Below, piece by piece: positions 41,501 to 54,469 of a DNA stretch of 64,000 nucleotides. The translations under genes were made by a program, and so were the position numbers. Positions within the stretch are counted from its first letter, which is position 1. Each line of letters starts with the position of its first letter. A model generated the notes under the pieces. It saw nothing but the letters and a program-made list of their open reading frames with translations. It had not been told where the DNA came from and ran no database searches. The stretch lies in the NCBI GenBank assembly GCA_016748015.1, contig JAAOMT010000097.1:1-64000 (forward strand). Direction: 5' to 3'. Source of the stretch: Geosiphon pyriformis. Its lineage: Eukaryota; Glomeromycota; Glomeromycetes; Archaeosporales; Geosiphonaceae.

Positions 41501-43365
41501 AATTCAGATCTCCAACTTAATCTTGCACTTTATAATGGAAAGAAATTGGAGCCAACAGAAGATCTGCAAGAAGTAGGAAATCCGAGTCCACAAACTAATA
41601 GTAAAACATATCATGGAAATGGATGGGAAACAACGAAAAATTTAGAAAAAACATTTGAATTCTATTTAAAAGCATTAGAGGGGGGAAATAAAAATGCACA
41701 ATGCAACCTTGGATGGTGTTATCAAAATGGATGGGGAACGACAAAAAATCTGGAAAAAGCATTTGAACTCTATTTCAAAGCAGCAGAGGCAAATAACTTA
41801 AGTTATCAAAGTGATTTGATTGCCCTTGACCTCACTCTACAGAATCAAAATGACTTCGAACGTTTCATTTTGCAATTTCTAAATCGAGGTTTAAAATATT
41901 CGGATAATTCTAAAGGAGAATTTCTAGATTTTGAAGCTTTTTCTGACCAGCTTTCAGATGAATTCAAGTGTTTTAAATGTGGAAATTTGTACATAATTAT
42001 TGCTGGATCTCCTACATGTCTATTTTGTGATACTAAAGAAAGTGATAACGATATATTTAAAGCTGGCATGCCGAAATGTCCAGAATGCTATCGCACATTA
42101 AAAGATCCACTTTGGTGTACATCTTGTGAATCATTACGATTTTTAAAGATTGAGGAAACATGGCATAGTGAAAGTTACAATATTGATTACTTTATAATAC
42201 ATGCGCAGATATCTTCTAAAAGCTCCAGGCAATGTTTGGAATGGATTTCTTCCGATGAGATCACATTTTTAGATGAGGTGGGAACGGGAGGATTTGGTAT
42301 TATTAAAGAAGGCAGATGGAAGAGAGGGAAAATTCTTTTTTGGGACAAGAAAAATCAAAAGTATGAACGAAGTGGGATTACGAGAGTTGCTTTGAAATAT
42401 CTTAAAAATAGCAAAAATATAGAATGTGTTAATTCTATTGAGGTAATTCGTTTAAAAAAAAATTCTGATTTTTATTATTCCCATTTCTTTTTTTTTCTAA
42501 CACTAGAAAACGCATTGAAATAGTTTGTTGCCCATCTTACCTGTGCCTCTTGTAAATATATCCTTGAATGCTATGGAATCACAAAAGACGTTACAACCAA
42601 TGAATTTGTTATGGTTTTACCATTTGCAGAACATGGAGACCTTAGAGCCTTTCTCAAGGTGAAGGAAGACACTCTTACTTGGGACATGTTTCTTCGTATT
42701 CTTTTTCAAATCGCTGGTGGCTTAGGATTTATACATGGCTCAAATCTTGTGCATAGAGACTTGCATCCTGGGAATATCCTTGTTTTGAAATCAAATCCTT
42801 TAAAAGTTGCCATTGCTGATCTTGGATTATGTCGTCCTGGCAATCAGGTTCCGCAGTATGACGAAATTTTTGGTGTTGTTCGATACTTAGCACCTGAAAT
42901 TTGTAACTTGTCGCCTCATACCAAGTACAGCGACATTTATAGTTGTGCCATGATTTCCTGGGAAATTATTTCAGGAAAAAGACCGTGGAATCATATTGTA
43001 GATCCTATGTCTATTCAATTATATACAATTCAGGGAAAGCGCCTCCCAATCCAAAAGTATACACCTCAATGTATTCAGGAAATGATTGAAAAAAATTGGG
43101 ATGATAAACCGCATTCCCGTGATAGTGCAGAAAAACTGCAACAAAGAGTTATTGCTGCTCGCGACAATTGCAACTTAAACGAATTAGTCCTTAAAAAAAG
43201 ACTTAATCACAAAAAGATAGAAGTTGCTAACCATAATAAGAGTCAAAAAATCGCAAGCCTTACAATTTCTCAAAATGGTAAGCTTATCATTTATTATTAT
43301 TTAATCTGAGAATTCTTTTAAAATAAAGGCCTTTTTTTTTAGAGTTGGATTTGGCGTTTGGTTGA
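38502..43365 (+). CDS. Sel1-like repeat protein kinase (28 repeats + Cys-pair segment + TKL-type kinase), one frameshift
   Basis: ATG 38502 (MSSTSSTENATSTLNWLEGA). A helical N-terminus of about 90 residues is followed by 28 Sel1-like repeats, nearly all 36 aa (consensus GWGTTKNEEKAFEFYSKAAE then AGHTMAQYNLALCYQN), about 38740-41820. Next come paired cysteines (CFKCG, CLFC, CPEC, CTSC; 41965-42135) and a kinase domain from about 42250: GTGGFG loop, VALK, HRDLHPGN, IADLGLC, APE. A single base is missing in repeat 9 (about 39681), shifting the frame; everything else then stays in one frame. Intron 42443-42523 restores the kinase, and a probable second intron, 43278-43342, ends the protein at 43365. 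Predicted total is about 1570 aa. Sel1 repeats usually scaffold protein complexes and the kinase is complete, so a signalling role is inferred. The frameshift may be real or a sequencing error in the repeats. Confidence 0.85.
38740..41820 (+). repeat. 108 bp coding tandem repeat (28 Sel1-like units)
   Basis: The units are highly similar in DNA as well as protein; neighbouring units often differ at only a few of 108 bases, and blocks of two or three units recur (GEGTTKNLEKAYEHFSKAAE appears several times). Unit 21 is three residues short and unit 26 carries a 26-residue insertion. Long antisense ORFs arise from the periodicity and are not genes. Confidence 0.9.
42611..43277 (+). other. Protein kinase C-lobe within the Sel1-kinase gene
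   Basis: Reads VMVLPFAEHGDLRAFLK, VHRDLHPGNIL, IADLGLCRP, VVRYLAPEIC, SDIYSCAMISWEIISGKRPW. HRD Asp, the catalytic-loop Asn and the Mg-binding Asp are all present; DLG replaces the common DFG, as I recall from many fungal kinases of this type. Appears catalytically competent. Confidence 0.9.
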
Positions 43366-44959
43366 GTTAGCAGTGATGGATTAATGCATGGTATGTAGTT
43401 AACACATTTTGAAACCTTCATTCCATTGGGACATAAGTTATATATATTTGATATTTAACTAAATTAGTAATTCAAGTGACTAAAATCATTTAAGGCTAAA
43501 ATGGTTCATTTTCCTTTGATCTAATCTATCAAACAGACCGTTGTTCTTTAACATAATTCGTCTGAAAATTTCTTTTAAAAATTTAAATTGATACAAAAAC
43601 AATTGGAGGAGAGTGGAGTTAAAGAAAGGAAAAATTTATGTGGATAAACTTTAATCTTATAAACTTAATGCGCTCCCCCACATGCATTAAAATATATAAT
43701 ATGAATTATATTAAATTGATAAGGGGAATTTCAATTTCTTGACTTATTAAAAATATTACTAAACCTTCAATAATCTGTTTAGAAATATTAAAAATGAAAT
43801 TTCTTTAATTTTTAATAGGGACGGTTTTTTATTAATATTATAAAATTGATTTTGAATAGATTTCATAATTATTTTACTAATTAATCAATAATTGAATATA
43901 ATCATAAATTTTTAAAAAAACTTGTTTTTTTGAATGCTTTATATTATTATTAAGACATATAATATTTAATTAATTAATTAAAACATTTAATTTTTAAATT
44001 TTTAAGTTAAAGTAAAAATTATATTATGTTTAGTTATATGTAAACAATTTTTGAATAAATACTTAACTAAAATTTAAAATAAATTGATATTTGTATTTAT
44101 ATATAAATTCTAAGATTATTTTACTTGTTAAATTAATTTTTTTTATAATATTGTATTTTAAAATTAACAATATATATATTTTAGCAATTAATTAAATTCG
44201 AAAATTAAATCAAATTAAAAAAAAAATATCTTAAATTAAAAATTAAATTATATAAGAAATAAAATAAAAAAATAGAATTATTCATATTAAAAGTTAAAAT
44301 ATAATTTTTTATAAAATAATAAATTTTTAAATAATATAAATTATCTTATTTATGTTTAATATATAAAAATTGATTTTTGCAAAAATAATCTTTGGTTAAA
44401 GTATATTATAAATAATCAAAAAAATTATCCAATAAGATTTTTAAAAATAGTTAATATTAATAAAAAAATAATATTAAATTTATAATTAATAAAATAACAA
44501 TAATAAAAATAATTATGTATAAATATTATTGTTATTTTTTACTTAAAATATAATATAATTATTAATTATTATTATATATAAATATCATATATTAAATATA
44601 ATTTATATATATAATTAATTATTAAAATCAATTAAAATCATCTTAAATTATATTTACAAATTTTTTGTATTATTATAAAAATATTATTGTTTTTTTATTA
44701 ATATTACTAAAAATAATGATTTTTTTGTATTTTTAGTAATTGTTTAAGTTTTTGCAATTTAAAATATATAAATAAATGTTAATTTATTTTAAATATTGTA
44801 TTTATAAAATAATTAAATTTTATTTTCAAATTATTATAAATATTATTTGTAAATAAATTAAACTTTTTTACAAATATTTTATGTTTATAAACTATTTGTT
44901 ATTATTAATAATTTTAAATATTATATATAAAAATAATTATTTATGTTTTTAAATTATTA
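43366..44959. other. AT-rich DNA downstream of the Sel1-kinase gene
   Basis: 43366-43800 is the presumed 3' UTR and flank. 43800-44959 is about 90% A/T with no identifiable element. Confidence 0.6.
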
Positions 44960-45298
44960 TAATTGTAATTTGTAAAAAGTAAAGTTTTAATAAAAGAAAA
45001 TTTTTTTGCATTTATTATTGTTATACTGAATTTTTTATAGTTTTAAATGAGATTTTAAATAAGATTTCTTTAGCAACAATTAGATTTCTTTTTAATATAA
45101 ACAATTACAATAATAATAATAACATGTTTTTCAAGATAAACTAAAATTAATTACTAATTATATTGCCAAATATGGTGTTTTTTAGTAAATTATTGTTAGT
45201 TCTAAAAGCAAAACAACTCATTAAATTACTCAATTTTAAAAATTAGATTAATTAAATAGAAATTAAATTAATCTTTGCTTTTTTGTTTTTGGTATTGT

Positions 45299-46112
45299 TA
45301 TTATAAATTGGTTTTTTTAATATATTAAATATTAATATTTTATTTTAATTGTAATTAGTTTTTTGTAAGTTTTTTAATTTTATTTGTATGATAATATTAC
45401 TATTATATTAAAGGTTTTTTTTTAATATTGCCATATAAGTTAATTTTTAATTATTGTAAATATATTTATGTATTTTTTTTTAAATACTAAACTAAAATTT
45501 ACTTATTGTTTGAAGTTTTCTCAAAAATTATTTTCTAATTTAGAAATACAGAATATTAATAATCTTTAGTGCTTTTTCTAATTCTCATAATAAAGCTTTT
45601 ATTAATTAATAATAATATAAATAATTTTAATTAAAGATTATTTTTTCAAGAATTTAATTAATAAATGATAATTTTATTCAATAAATAATACAAATAAGTT
45701 TTTTAATACTTTAAGTTGTGATAATTCAGTTTTTAATATTTTTTAATATTTTTTTTGATTAAAAATTTCATTAAAAATTTATTTAAAAGTAAAAATTAAA
45801 AAATAATTAAAGTAAAAAATTAAAATTTGGCAAAATTATTTTGTTGAATAAATTGTTAAATAATTTGTTAAATAATTTGTTTTATAATTTGTTGTTTTTC
45901 TTAATATTAAAGCTACTGTATATGTATAATTCTACAAAAAAACATATTATAATACTTTTTTTTTGATATCTTAATCTGGTGTTTACTGTTATTATTAATT
46001 GGTGTTGGCTATTATTGCAAACTGATGCTTGTCATTATGTTAATTATTATTTTTTTAAGATTATTATTGTGTTATATTATAATTCTTTTATTAAATTTTT
46101 AAATTATAATAC
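45299..46112 (+). repeat. R2: LTR-like interspersed repeat, copy 1 (about 0.8 kb)
   Basis: Starts TATTATAAATTGG (TGTTACAAATTAG in the second copy) and ends near AAATTATAATA. The second copy is split at 50019-50150 and 61424-62140. Bases beside it in the host LINE, ATTGT on the left and ACTAT on the right, fit one 5 bp duplication (ACTGT) after C-to-T and G-to-A decay. It looks like a solo LTR; no internal region seen. Confidence 0.6.
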
Positions 46113-46865
46113 TATTATAGGTTAGAGTAACAAGTTAATAGATAGCAAGTGAGAACAGAATTGTAGAATAATAAAAATAATCAAAGAAATTTTCAACTTC
46201 AAGGAGTGAATTGAATAAGTAAGAATTTAATGTATGAGATCAGTCTCATAAAATATCTCAGTTGCTATACTTTTAAAAAGATAACTGAAGAATCTGAAAG
46301 TAGAAGAATAGTTTGTACTGTCAACAAATAATCACACTTGGTATAATTTTATGCCTTATATTGGCACTTTTAGAATTCAATATTAAGTATCAAATATGCT
46401 CTTTAGTCATGTTTTATTTAATAATTTTCAAATGCTACACTTATACATTTCAGAAAAAAAAGGTAGAAAAATACTAACAAGTAATCTTTTATTCCAAGAT
46501 GTTTGGATACTTTGAAGGTAAGAAAAAGAAAATTAGTGATAAGAGAATGATTAAAATAAAAAGTTGTTAGTTTATTTATTTTTTCTTTGATTCTTATATG
46601 TATTTCTATAGTTAAAAGATTTATTGCTTATATAGTTATCAAAAATGGTCAATGATCAAGTTAACAACTAGGTTAATAATCAAATTAATAATCAGGTCAA
46701 TGATCAGATTAATAATTAGGTCAATGATTAGGTCAATAATTGGGTCAACAATTAGGTCATTAATTAGGTCAATAATCACTATCTAAAAATAGAATGGCTA
46801 ATTATATGACATCAATGGCTAATACATGTAATAATTAATAAAAAGTATAGATTTCAACTATAACA
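46113..46865 (+). repeat. Solo LTR of a third family (copy 1, 753 bp)
   Basis: Runs from TATTATAGGTTAGAGTAACA to CAACTATAACA with ATAC directly on both sides (46109-46112, 46866-46869). It aligns along its length with 53718-54363. No coding region is attached. It contains the 12 bp array at 46651-46778. Confidence 0.72.
46651..46778 (+). repeat. 12 bp tandem array, consensus AATAATTAGGTC
   Basis: About ten units with variants such as AATGATCAGATT and AACAATTAGGTC. A more decayed equivalent lies at about 54145-54290 in the second solo LTR. Confidence 0.75.
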
Positions 46866-47194
46866 ATACTATCTCTAATAGTGCTTAGAAAACAATTTTT
46901 AATTGTTAAAAGTTCTTTAAATAGATAGTTTTTACTTTAGTGTTTGGTTTTACTTTTAAAACCAAATTAGTTTTTATTTATTTTTTGTTTTATTTGTTGT
47001 TTGGTTTTATTGAATTCAAATTAATTTTTAAAAACAACATTAAGTTGTTTTATGTAAATTTTGCTTCTGAAGCTTTCTTGGTTGTTGTTGTTAAAGTTTT
47101 TATTAGTGGTTTTTTTTTAACTACATATAAAGTTGTGAAATTTTCTGTAATAACTTTTGGTTTTTTTTCTATCTTTATTATATTTTATAATATT

Positions 47195-49489
47195 AAATAT
47201 ATAAAAATGCTCTTTGTCTTCTTAATTTTATAATTCTGACTAAAACAAAGAGTAAAAAAGTTGTAATTAGTATTTTTTTTGGTATTTCACAAAGTTTTAA
47301 CCAGAAAAGTTTTTTTTGTTATAAAAGCAGCTAAACAGAATGTCTTAAAAGCTTTTTTTTTAGCTAATAATAGTAATAAGCTGTTTTTGGTGGTTATTGA
47401 AACATCTTTTTTATTTTTGGCTGGTTTTTTATCAGTCAAAGTTTTCTTAAAAAGACATATTTAAATTAGTTCTAATATTGTTTTTATTTTTACCAAGAGT
47501 CTAAAAGTTTTTAATAGTAAACTAATTAACAAGCTGGTCTTCCTAATTATTGCTGTTACATCTGGTGTCACTAGTACTATTTCTTTAAAAATAATTAAAA
47601 AGGACAAAGATTCCAAAAAACAGAAACAGTTACTTACTTCTATTATTGATATACTGAATTTTTTTGTGGTTTAGATGAAATCTTAGATAAAATTTCTATT
47701 GTATTATCTAATATATTATCTAAGATAGGCCAAAATTAATTACTGGCTATACTACTAAATAAGATTTTTTCCAACAGATTATTGTTGATTTTAAAAACAA
47801 AACAATAGTTTTTTGTTGAATTACCTATTCTTGAAAACTGGACTGATCAAATAAAAATTGAATTATTTTTTCTGCTGATTTTTAGTATTGTTGCTAGTGG
47901 TATTTGGAAAACTATTTTTAACTATTAAGGATTTACTGGGTAAGTGGCCTTTACTTTAGTGTTTAATACTATCTTTAAGATTAAATTGACTTATATTAAG
48001 ACTGTTTTTTAGTCTGTATATGATTTTCTAAGTACTAAATCAATATTAAAAAACAATGTAAAGCTTTTTTGCATGAAATTTGCTTTTCAAAAATCTCTGA
48101 AACCTGTATTTTGGTTGAATTCACAAGTTTTGTTTACTTAATCATTTTCAAAATTGCCAAATATTTGGTAATTTCTAAGTTTGATTTTTTTTTTGCTGTT
48201 ATTGCTTTATATAATATGCTTTTAAATATGTTTGCTATTAATATTAAAACAGTATTTAGTGTTTTTGGTGAAATTGTCTATGTTATATTGAAACTTGCTA
48301 ATGTTTAGTAATATGTTGTTGTTTATTTTAAAAAGCTAGATGCTATTGTATCTGTTTTAAATTATTAGTTGGTATTAGTAAACAAGAATAATATTAGAAT
48401 TTTTTTTTTAATTAATTAAAATAAAACTATTTTGTTTCATAATAAGTTTAAAACCAAGTTGGTCAATCTTTTTTCTGGTTATACCACCTTTAAAATTAAT
48501 GATATGATCTTTTAGATTAGTAATCAGACTTGTTTTATTTTCTATTTTTCTGATTTTGGTTACTGTTTTCAGTTTGCTCTGGTTATGTTTGAATTTTAAA
48601 TTGATTTAAATACTGTAATAGTTAAGACTAATATACTAAAAAAGTATTGTATTTGGTAAGAGACTTTTAATTATTAATGCTGTTTTAAGTGTTAAAAAGT
48701 AAGCTATCTGACTGTGGATTATAAGATATTTTTATTTTTTTTTCCAAAAGTTGCAAAATTTTTAAGATATTTGTACTATATTTTGTAAATGTTAAGTTTT
48801 ATGTCAAAGCTTTTGTTTTTTTGAGCTCTTCTAAGTTTTTATTTTTAATAATTTCTGCTTTTTTTTCTGTAATTATTGATAATCTTTTGGTGTTTTCTTA
48901 GTTAACTTTTTTAAAATCTGATTTGGCCAAGCTTTTTGTATTAGTTAAGTTAATTGTTAAGTCTGTTAGCTTTTTAGTTATTGTGTTTAAACAATTTATT
49001 AAAAGTAATTTGGTTTTAAGTAGTGTTTTTAACTTCAAAGTTAATAAATTTATAGTTTATTTGGGTTTTTTTAGCAGAATTATTAATAAGTTGAAGAAAA
49101 AAGTTGTTTTGCTAAAAAAAATATATTGTATAGATAATATTAACATGTTTGGTAATTCGGATTTTTTAGTTAACATTAATGATAATATATTTTTTAATTT
49201 AATGTTCATTTAAGTATATAAATCTGATAGTATTAAAACTGATTTTTTAAAAACAGCTAAATAACTGGTTAGATTAATATTTTTTAGTGTTAAATTGTTT
49301 GATGTAGTTCAAAAAATGTTGGCTTTGGATAAGTTTATTTCTGTTGTATTAACATAATATAGCTTGAATTAATTTAAATAGCTAATTATATATAAAAAGT
49401 ACATAAATTATATTTAGTCCTAAAATACTTAATTTGTTTTTAATTTCTAGATAGTGATTAAGTTATGCTTATTAAATTTTAATAAAAAA
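47195..49489 (+). mobile_element. ORF1-only LINE-derived element, copy 5 (2.30 kb), inserted in copy 4
   Basis: Bounded by the 9 bp duplication TATAATATT (47186-47194, 49490-49498). Same organisation as 33143-35401: leader TTTATAATTCTGACTAAAAC, AAKQNVLKAFFL segment, RRM-like part (about 48160-48310), C-terminal helical part 48923-49213, and 3' end AGTGATTAAGTTATGC with a TTTTAATAAAAAA tail. Many stops. Removing it rejoins copy 4 in register with copy 1 at TTTTATAATAT. Confidence 0.82.
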
Positions 49490-50018
49490 TATAATATTTT
49501 TCTTAACATATTTTTTAATAATATTAAAAATTCTTTTAGTGTTTTTGGTATTATTATTTTAATAAAATTAAAATCTGCTGATTTATGATAATATGTTGTT
49601 ATAATTTTTAAAAACTTTTTCTTTACTGCTGCTATTCTTAATAACTAGTTTGTATTAATTAAAAAAGATAGTATTTGGATTTTTTTCTCTTTAATTAAAA
49701 AAAAATTATTATCTTAAGAAATTTTTTTAAGATTAAATTGATTAATTTTTTTTTTAATTGTATTATTTTTAAAATCAGTAATATAATTTTTTAGATTGGT
49801 GACTATATTTGTTTTATTCTTTATTTTTTTAATTTTTATTGTTATCAATGTTTTATTATTGTCACTTTTGAGTTTTATAAGATTTTAGAACTTGTTATAA
49901 CAAAAATTAATATTCTGTATTAATATATTGTATTTGATGAAAAATTTTTAGATATTACTATTATTATAAATATCAAAGTTTGGATTATTTGTTTGCTAAA
50001 TATAAGATGTTTTTATTG

Positions 50019-50150
50019 TTACAAATTAGTTTTTTTGGTTATTTTAATTGTTGATATCTTGTTTTAATTGTAATTAGTTTTTTGTAAATTTTTTAATTCT
50101 ATTTGTGTAATAATATTACTATTATACTAAAAGCTTTTTTTTGATGTTGT
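50019..50150 (+). repeat. R2 copy 2, left part
   Basis: TGTTACAAATTAG ... AATTGTAATTAGTTTTTTGTAA aligns with 45299-45420. The remainder of this copy is at 61424-62140, on the other side of the decayed gypsy element. Confidence 0.65.
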
Positions 50151-50856
50151 TGTTATTTATAAAAATAATAATAATATAAATAACCAATAATAAAGTAAAA
50201 AATTATCAAAATATATAACATTAAAAATTTTAGAAATATTAGTAAAAATTCAAAATACTAACAAAAATATCAAAAATTTAAGAAATATTAGAAATTTTAA
50301 CAATAACTTAAAGAAATTATAAAAATTTTAGAAATTTTGTATTATGAAGATTTATGTATATATATTAATTAATAAGTTAAAAAAAAGACATACAAACTTA
50401 CTTTTGAAATCAGTCTAATTATTTTTATTTTTATTAACATATTACAAATTAATTAACTTATTAATAAACTTTTATTTTATTTATTACTTAATAAGTTCAA
50501 GATTATCAAAGTTGAAACTAACATTATAATAATATTAATATTATTTGAATTGATAACAGTTACTTAAACTAAAATTATAATATTAATAATTGTCTGATAA
50601 AAAACACCAAAAAAAAGAATGAATATAGTCAAAAAACTAAGATTGTTTACCAAAAAAATATGAACATCAGAATAAATTAGTCATTAAACCAAAAAAATTA
50701 TCAAAGCTATTATCAATTACTATTAAGTTAATTTTTATTTATTATACAAAAAACCTTAATATAAAGTTTTTAAAAATTTTTTGAAATACACTTCAATCAA
50801 TCTAAATACTAAGTTATGAAAATTACTAATACCTACTTAAGAATTTACTTATAATA
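50151..50856 (+). repeat. 5' LTR of the decayed G1-type element
   Basis: Starts TGTTATTTAT and ends TTATAATA; aligns with 60595-61423 and, on the other strand, with the fresher G1 LTR 5951-5077. Confidence 0.8.
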
Positions 50857-52850
50857 TTTGATGCTTTTTATAAAATATAATCTACAAAGAACAAAATACC
50901 AGTTAAACAACAATTAATAAAAGTAACAGAATTAGAATATACAAAAACCAATTATTTAAAATTTGCAAAATTATTATAAATTTAATTTTTATTATTTTCT
51001 AAATAAATCTGTATTTAATTTTTATATTAACAAAAAAATCTAATACAGTATAAGAAAAACAATTGACATAAAAGCTGATTTTTACAAAACTATTAGAAAA
51101 CACTTCAATCATCAATAATTATATAACTTTACAACTATATTTGCAAAGATTTATTTTGTAATCTATAAATATATTTAAAAAAAATTATATTTATTACAAA
51201 AAACCTGTAATCTAATTTACTTACATAAATATTAACTATAATATCCAAAAAAATAGTTCTATTATTATAAAAAAACCCAAGTATATTTACTATTAAAACT
51301 GTTATATTATTATATATCCAATAATATAATTTAGATTTTACTAAAAATTGTGTTCATATCTATATCAAAACCAAAACTTATCTTTCAAAGTCACTCTAAA
51401 AATAGTTATTTATTAAAGAAATACAAAAAAATTTTTAAGAAATTTTAATCAAAATTAGTTACTTTAAATTTATTAAGATTTTTACTACTAAAATTCAATT
51501 TTAGTAATAATTATTATAAAAAAACAGAATCTAAAAAAAAGCCAAGACCAGAAAACAAAGAAAAAAAACATGATTTTAAATTCAACTGCATTTCAAACTT
51601 TAATAGTTCAAACTTTATAAATTAATTAAACTTTAAATCATTTAACTGTACCAAAAAACTTGTTATTAGTATTATCTGTTTATTTAATATTTTTATTATT
51701 ATACATACTTTTTTTTTTAATAGTATTAATAATTTATGTTTTAATTATTAAATTAGAAAAATTTACCAATAAAAAAACAATGTTTAAGCATGGTTAAACA
51801 ACATAAAAAAATTTATTATTGTCAATAATTAAAATAATACTAAAGGCTTATAAGCAATCTTATATTTTCTTTATAATATGACCAATTTCTAATATCAAAG
51901 TTTTGCCATAAAACTAGTATTATTTAATAACTTTAAGATCATATTTTTACAATATTTTAATGATTACAACAATATTATTTAATTATAGAGACACTTTAAT
52001 ATTATTAAACAAAAAAACAACAAAACAATTATTATATACTTAAAACAATTCTATTAATATTTATATTAAATTTAGATAATTGATACCAATTATTATATAG
52101 TGTTACAAATTTTGAACTAATTTATTAAGAAATTGTGCAGTAGCATTTTTTAATAGATATGTTTATTATATTTTACAAATTCCTAAACAGTAATTATACT
52201 GATTTAAAATTTTAAATTGGCTAAACTTAAAGCAAATTATGCTTAAATCATAAACCTAGTAATAAATAGATTATTTAAACTAAATATTAAGTTAAAGCAA
52301 CTTAGTAACAACATTAATCAAAAATTAGAAAAATACATAATTAATAATTAAGCTATATATTAAAACTCATAATATTATAATCATCAAAAAAACAATTATT
52401 GTTTCTAGAATACAATATAACTATTGCTATTATTAAATTTATAACAACAAAAAATTAGAATATGTTATTACTATTACAAACAAAATCACTTAAAAATTAA
52501 TTATAAATCATAGTTAAGTAATTAGTAATCAGAAAATTAATATTAAAAATCTGATTAAAAAATCCAAAATCCAAATTATGAATTTAGAATTCAATAAGAA
52601 CAATATCAATCATTACAATACTATACACTAATATCTTAATAACAATTATAGCCATAGCCAATATATGTATTTTATTTTTAGCTACAGCCAACTATTACTT
52701 ATCAACTATTTAATTAAAAATTGGCACCAAAATTACAACACCAAATTTTTTTTTGGCTTAAAACTAAAACCTAAAACTATTTTACCAAATTGGATATTAG
52801 TATAATAATATTGTTAATTCACAAGTTAAAAGTCAGATTTAAAATTTAAA
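50857..52850 (+). pseudogene. Decayed gag of the G1-type element
   Basis: TTTGATGCTTTTTATAAA matches the G1 primer region. The next 1.9 kb follows the G1 gag order, for example AAAAGTAACAGAATTAGAAT for G1 AAAAGTGGCAGAATCAGAAA, and relics of the QPQPQ linker near 52640-52700 (TATAGCCATAGCCAATATAT). No open frame remains. Confidence 0.7.
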
Positions 52851-53039
52851 AAACATTCAGTTATCTTTTTTGAATTTTCAAAACTATTTAAGTTTTTTTG
52901 TTTTTATTAAAATTATTATGTTTAACAATAATATTCAAAATCATAATATGATTCTACTTATAATTATTATTAAAGATAGCATACTTATTATTATCTTCTT
53001 ATTCAAGTTAGAAAAAAAAAGCCATTATTCAGTAAAACA

Positions 53040-53570
53040 GTCTTAAATTCAATCTAATCTATTATTGTTATATATATAAATACTAAAATTGATAATTAAT
53101 TTATTAAACTTATCTTTAATAGTGAGTTAATAAGCAATATTATTACTTAACAATTTATGGACTAATTAAGTTGCCAAGTTAATTAAGCTGTTAATGTGTA
53201 AATTATCATAATTGATAGAGCTACAAAAATTTCAATTGGCAAAATTAATAATTTTCTATTTAAAATCAATAATATTATAGTACTAATCAAAATTTTTATT
53301 ATAAAGACCATATAATATTAAGCTTTTATTGGTAATAACTAGTTGTTTAAAACTAATATTATGCTTTAATTAAGCTATTAAAAATACTATATAAAAGCAC
53401 TAATTATGTATAAACATTTTAAAACAATCAATAAAGTACTACTGATTAAATTAAAAAAAAAAAAACTTATTTTGAAAATATACCAAGTTTTATAGACTAA
53501 TAATCTAAGCAACAACCTATTTTCAATATTGACTTGGAAAAAAAAAAAAAAAAAAGCCATAAGTTACAAT
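53040..53570 (+). pseudogene. Decayed aspartic protease region of the G1-type element
   Basis: Reads through stops as FIKLIFNSELISNIIT, a relic of a retropepsin DSG-type motif, then IDRATKISIGKINNFLFKIN and AFIGNN. This is the domain in which the fresher G1 copy is interrupted by G2 at 2634/2635. Confidence 0.7.
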
Positions 53571-53717
53571 TTTTATATATATTATATCATATTAAAAGAA
53601 AAACAACACAGTTGTTTTACAATAATTATATAGTATTTATAAAGATCTATATTATTAACAGCTAAAAATTTGCATCAAATATAAGAAAAAACTTTTATCT
53701 ATAAATATTTGTTATAG

Positions 53718-54363
53718 TATTATAAATTAAAGTAATAAGCTAATAGATAACAAAAAAGAACAGAATTGTAGAGTAATAAAATTAATCAAAGAGAATTCAA
53801 TTTTAAAGAGTAAATTGAATAAGTATGAATTTAATATGCAAAATTAGTCTCATAAAATATTTTAGTTGTTAATTTTTCCAAAAAATAACTAAAAAATCTG
53901 AAGATAAAGAGATAGTTTGTACTATTAATAAATAATAATACATTAATATAATTCTATATCTTATTTTAACACTCTTAAAATTTAATATTAGATGTACTTT
54001 TTAATCATGTTTTATTCAATAATTTTCAAATAAAAAATAAGTAATAAGAGAAAGATAGAGTTAATAAATATTGTTTTATTTTTTTGATTTTTTATATGTT
54101 TTTCTACAGCTAAGAAACTCATTGCTTATATAGCTATTGAAAATAATTAATAATTAGGTCAACAACTAAGTTAATAATCAGATCAATAATCAAATCAATA
54201 ATTAATTTATTGATTATATCAATAATGAAGTTAATAATCAGATTAATAATCAAGTTATTAATTAAGTTAATAATTACTATTTAAAAATAGAGTGGTTAAT
54301 TATATAATATCAGTGGCTAATATATGTAATTACTAATAAAAACTATAATTTTTAACTATAATA
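53718..54363 (+). repeat. Solo LTR of the third family (copy 2, 646 bp)
   Basis: TATTATAAATTAAAGTAATAAG ... CTATAATA aligns with 46113-46865. Flanks ATAG and ATAA may be a decayed 4 bp duplication. It interrupts the pol remnant of the decayed G1-type element. Confidence 0.7.
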
Positions 54364-54469
54364 ATAACAATAATAAAAAATATTTTACTATAATCAAATA
54401 TTACTATTATTTATATATTTTTGAATAATTTGACTACTTAAAAAAACAAAAAAATAGAATAATAAATCT

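Noticed and set aside
46651-46778. CRISPR-like regularly spaced repeats.
   Set aside because: Continuous 12 bp tandem units without spacers, in a eukaryotic solo LTR.
53200-53440. First read as a Ty1/copia RNase H relic (KNP..H..TKH-like pattern).
   Set aside because: The fuller frame reads SIGKINNFLFKIN ... AFIGNN after a retropepsin-like NSELISNIIT and continues the G1 order after gag, so gypsy protease is the better reading.
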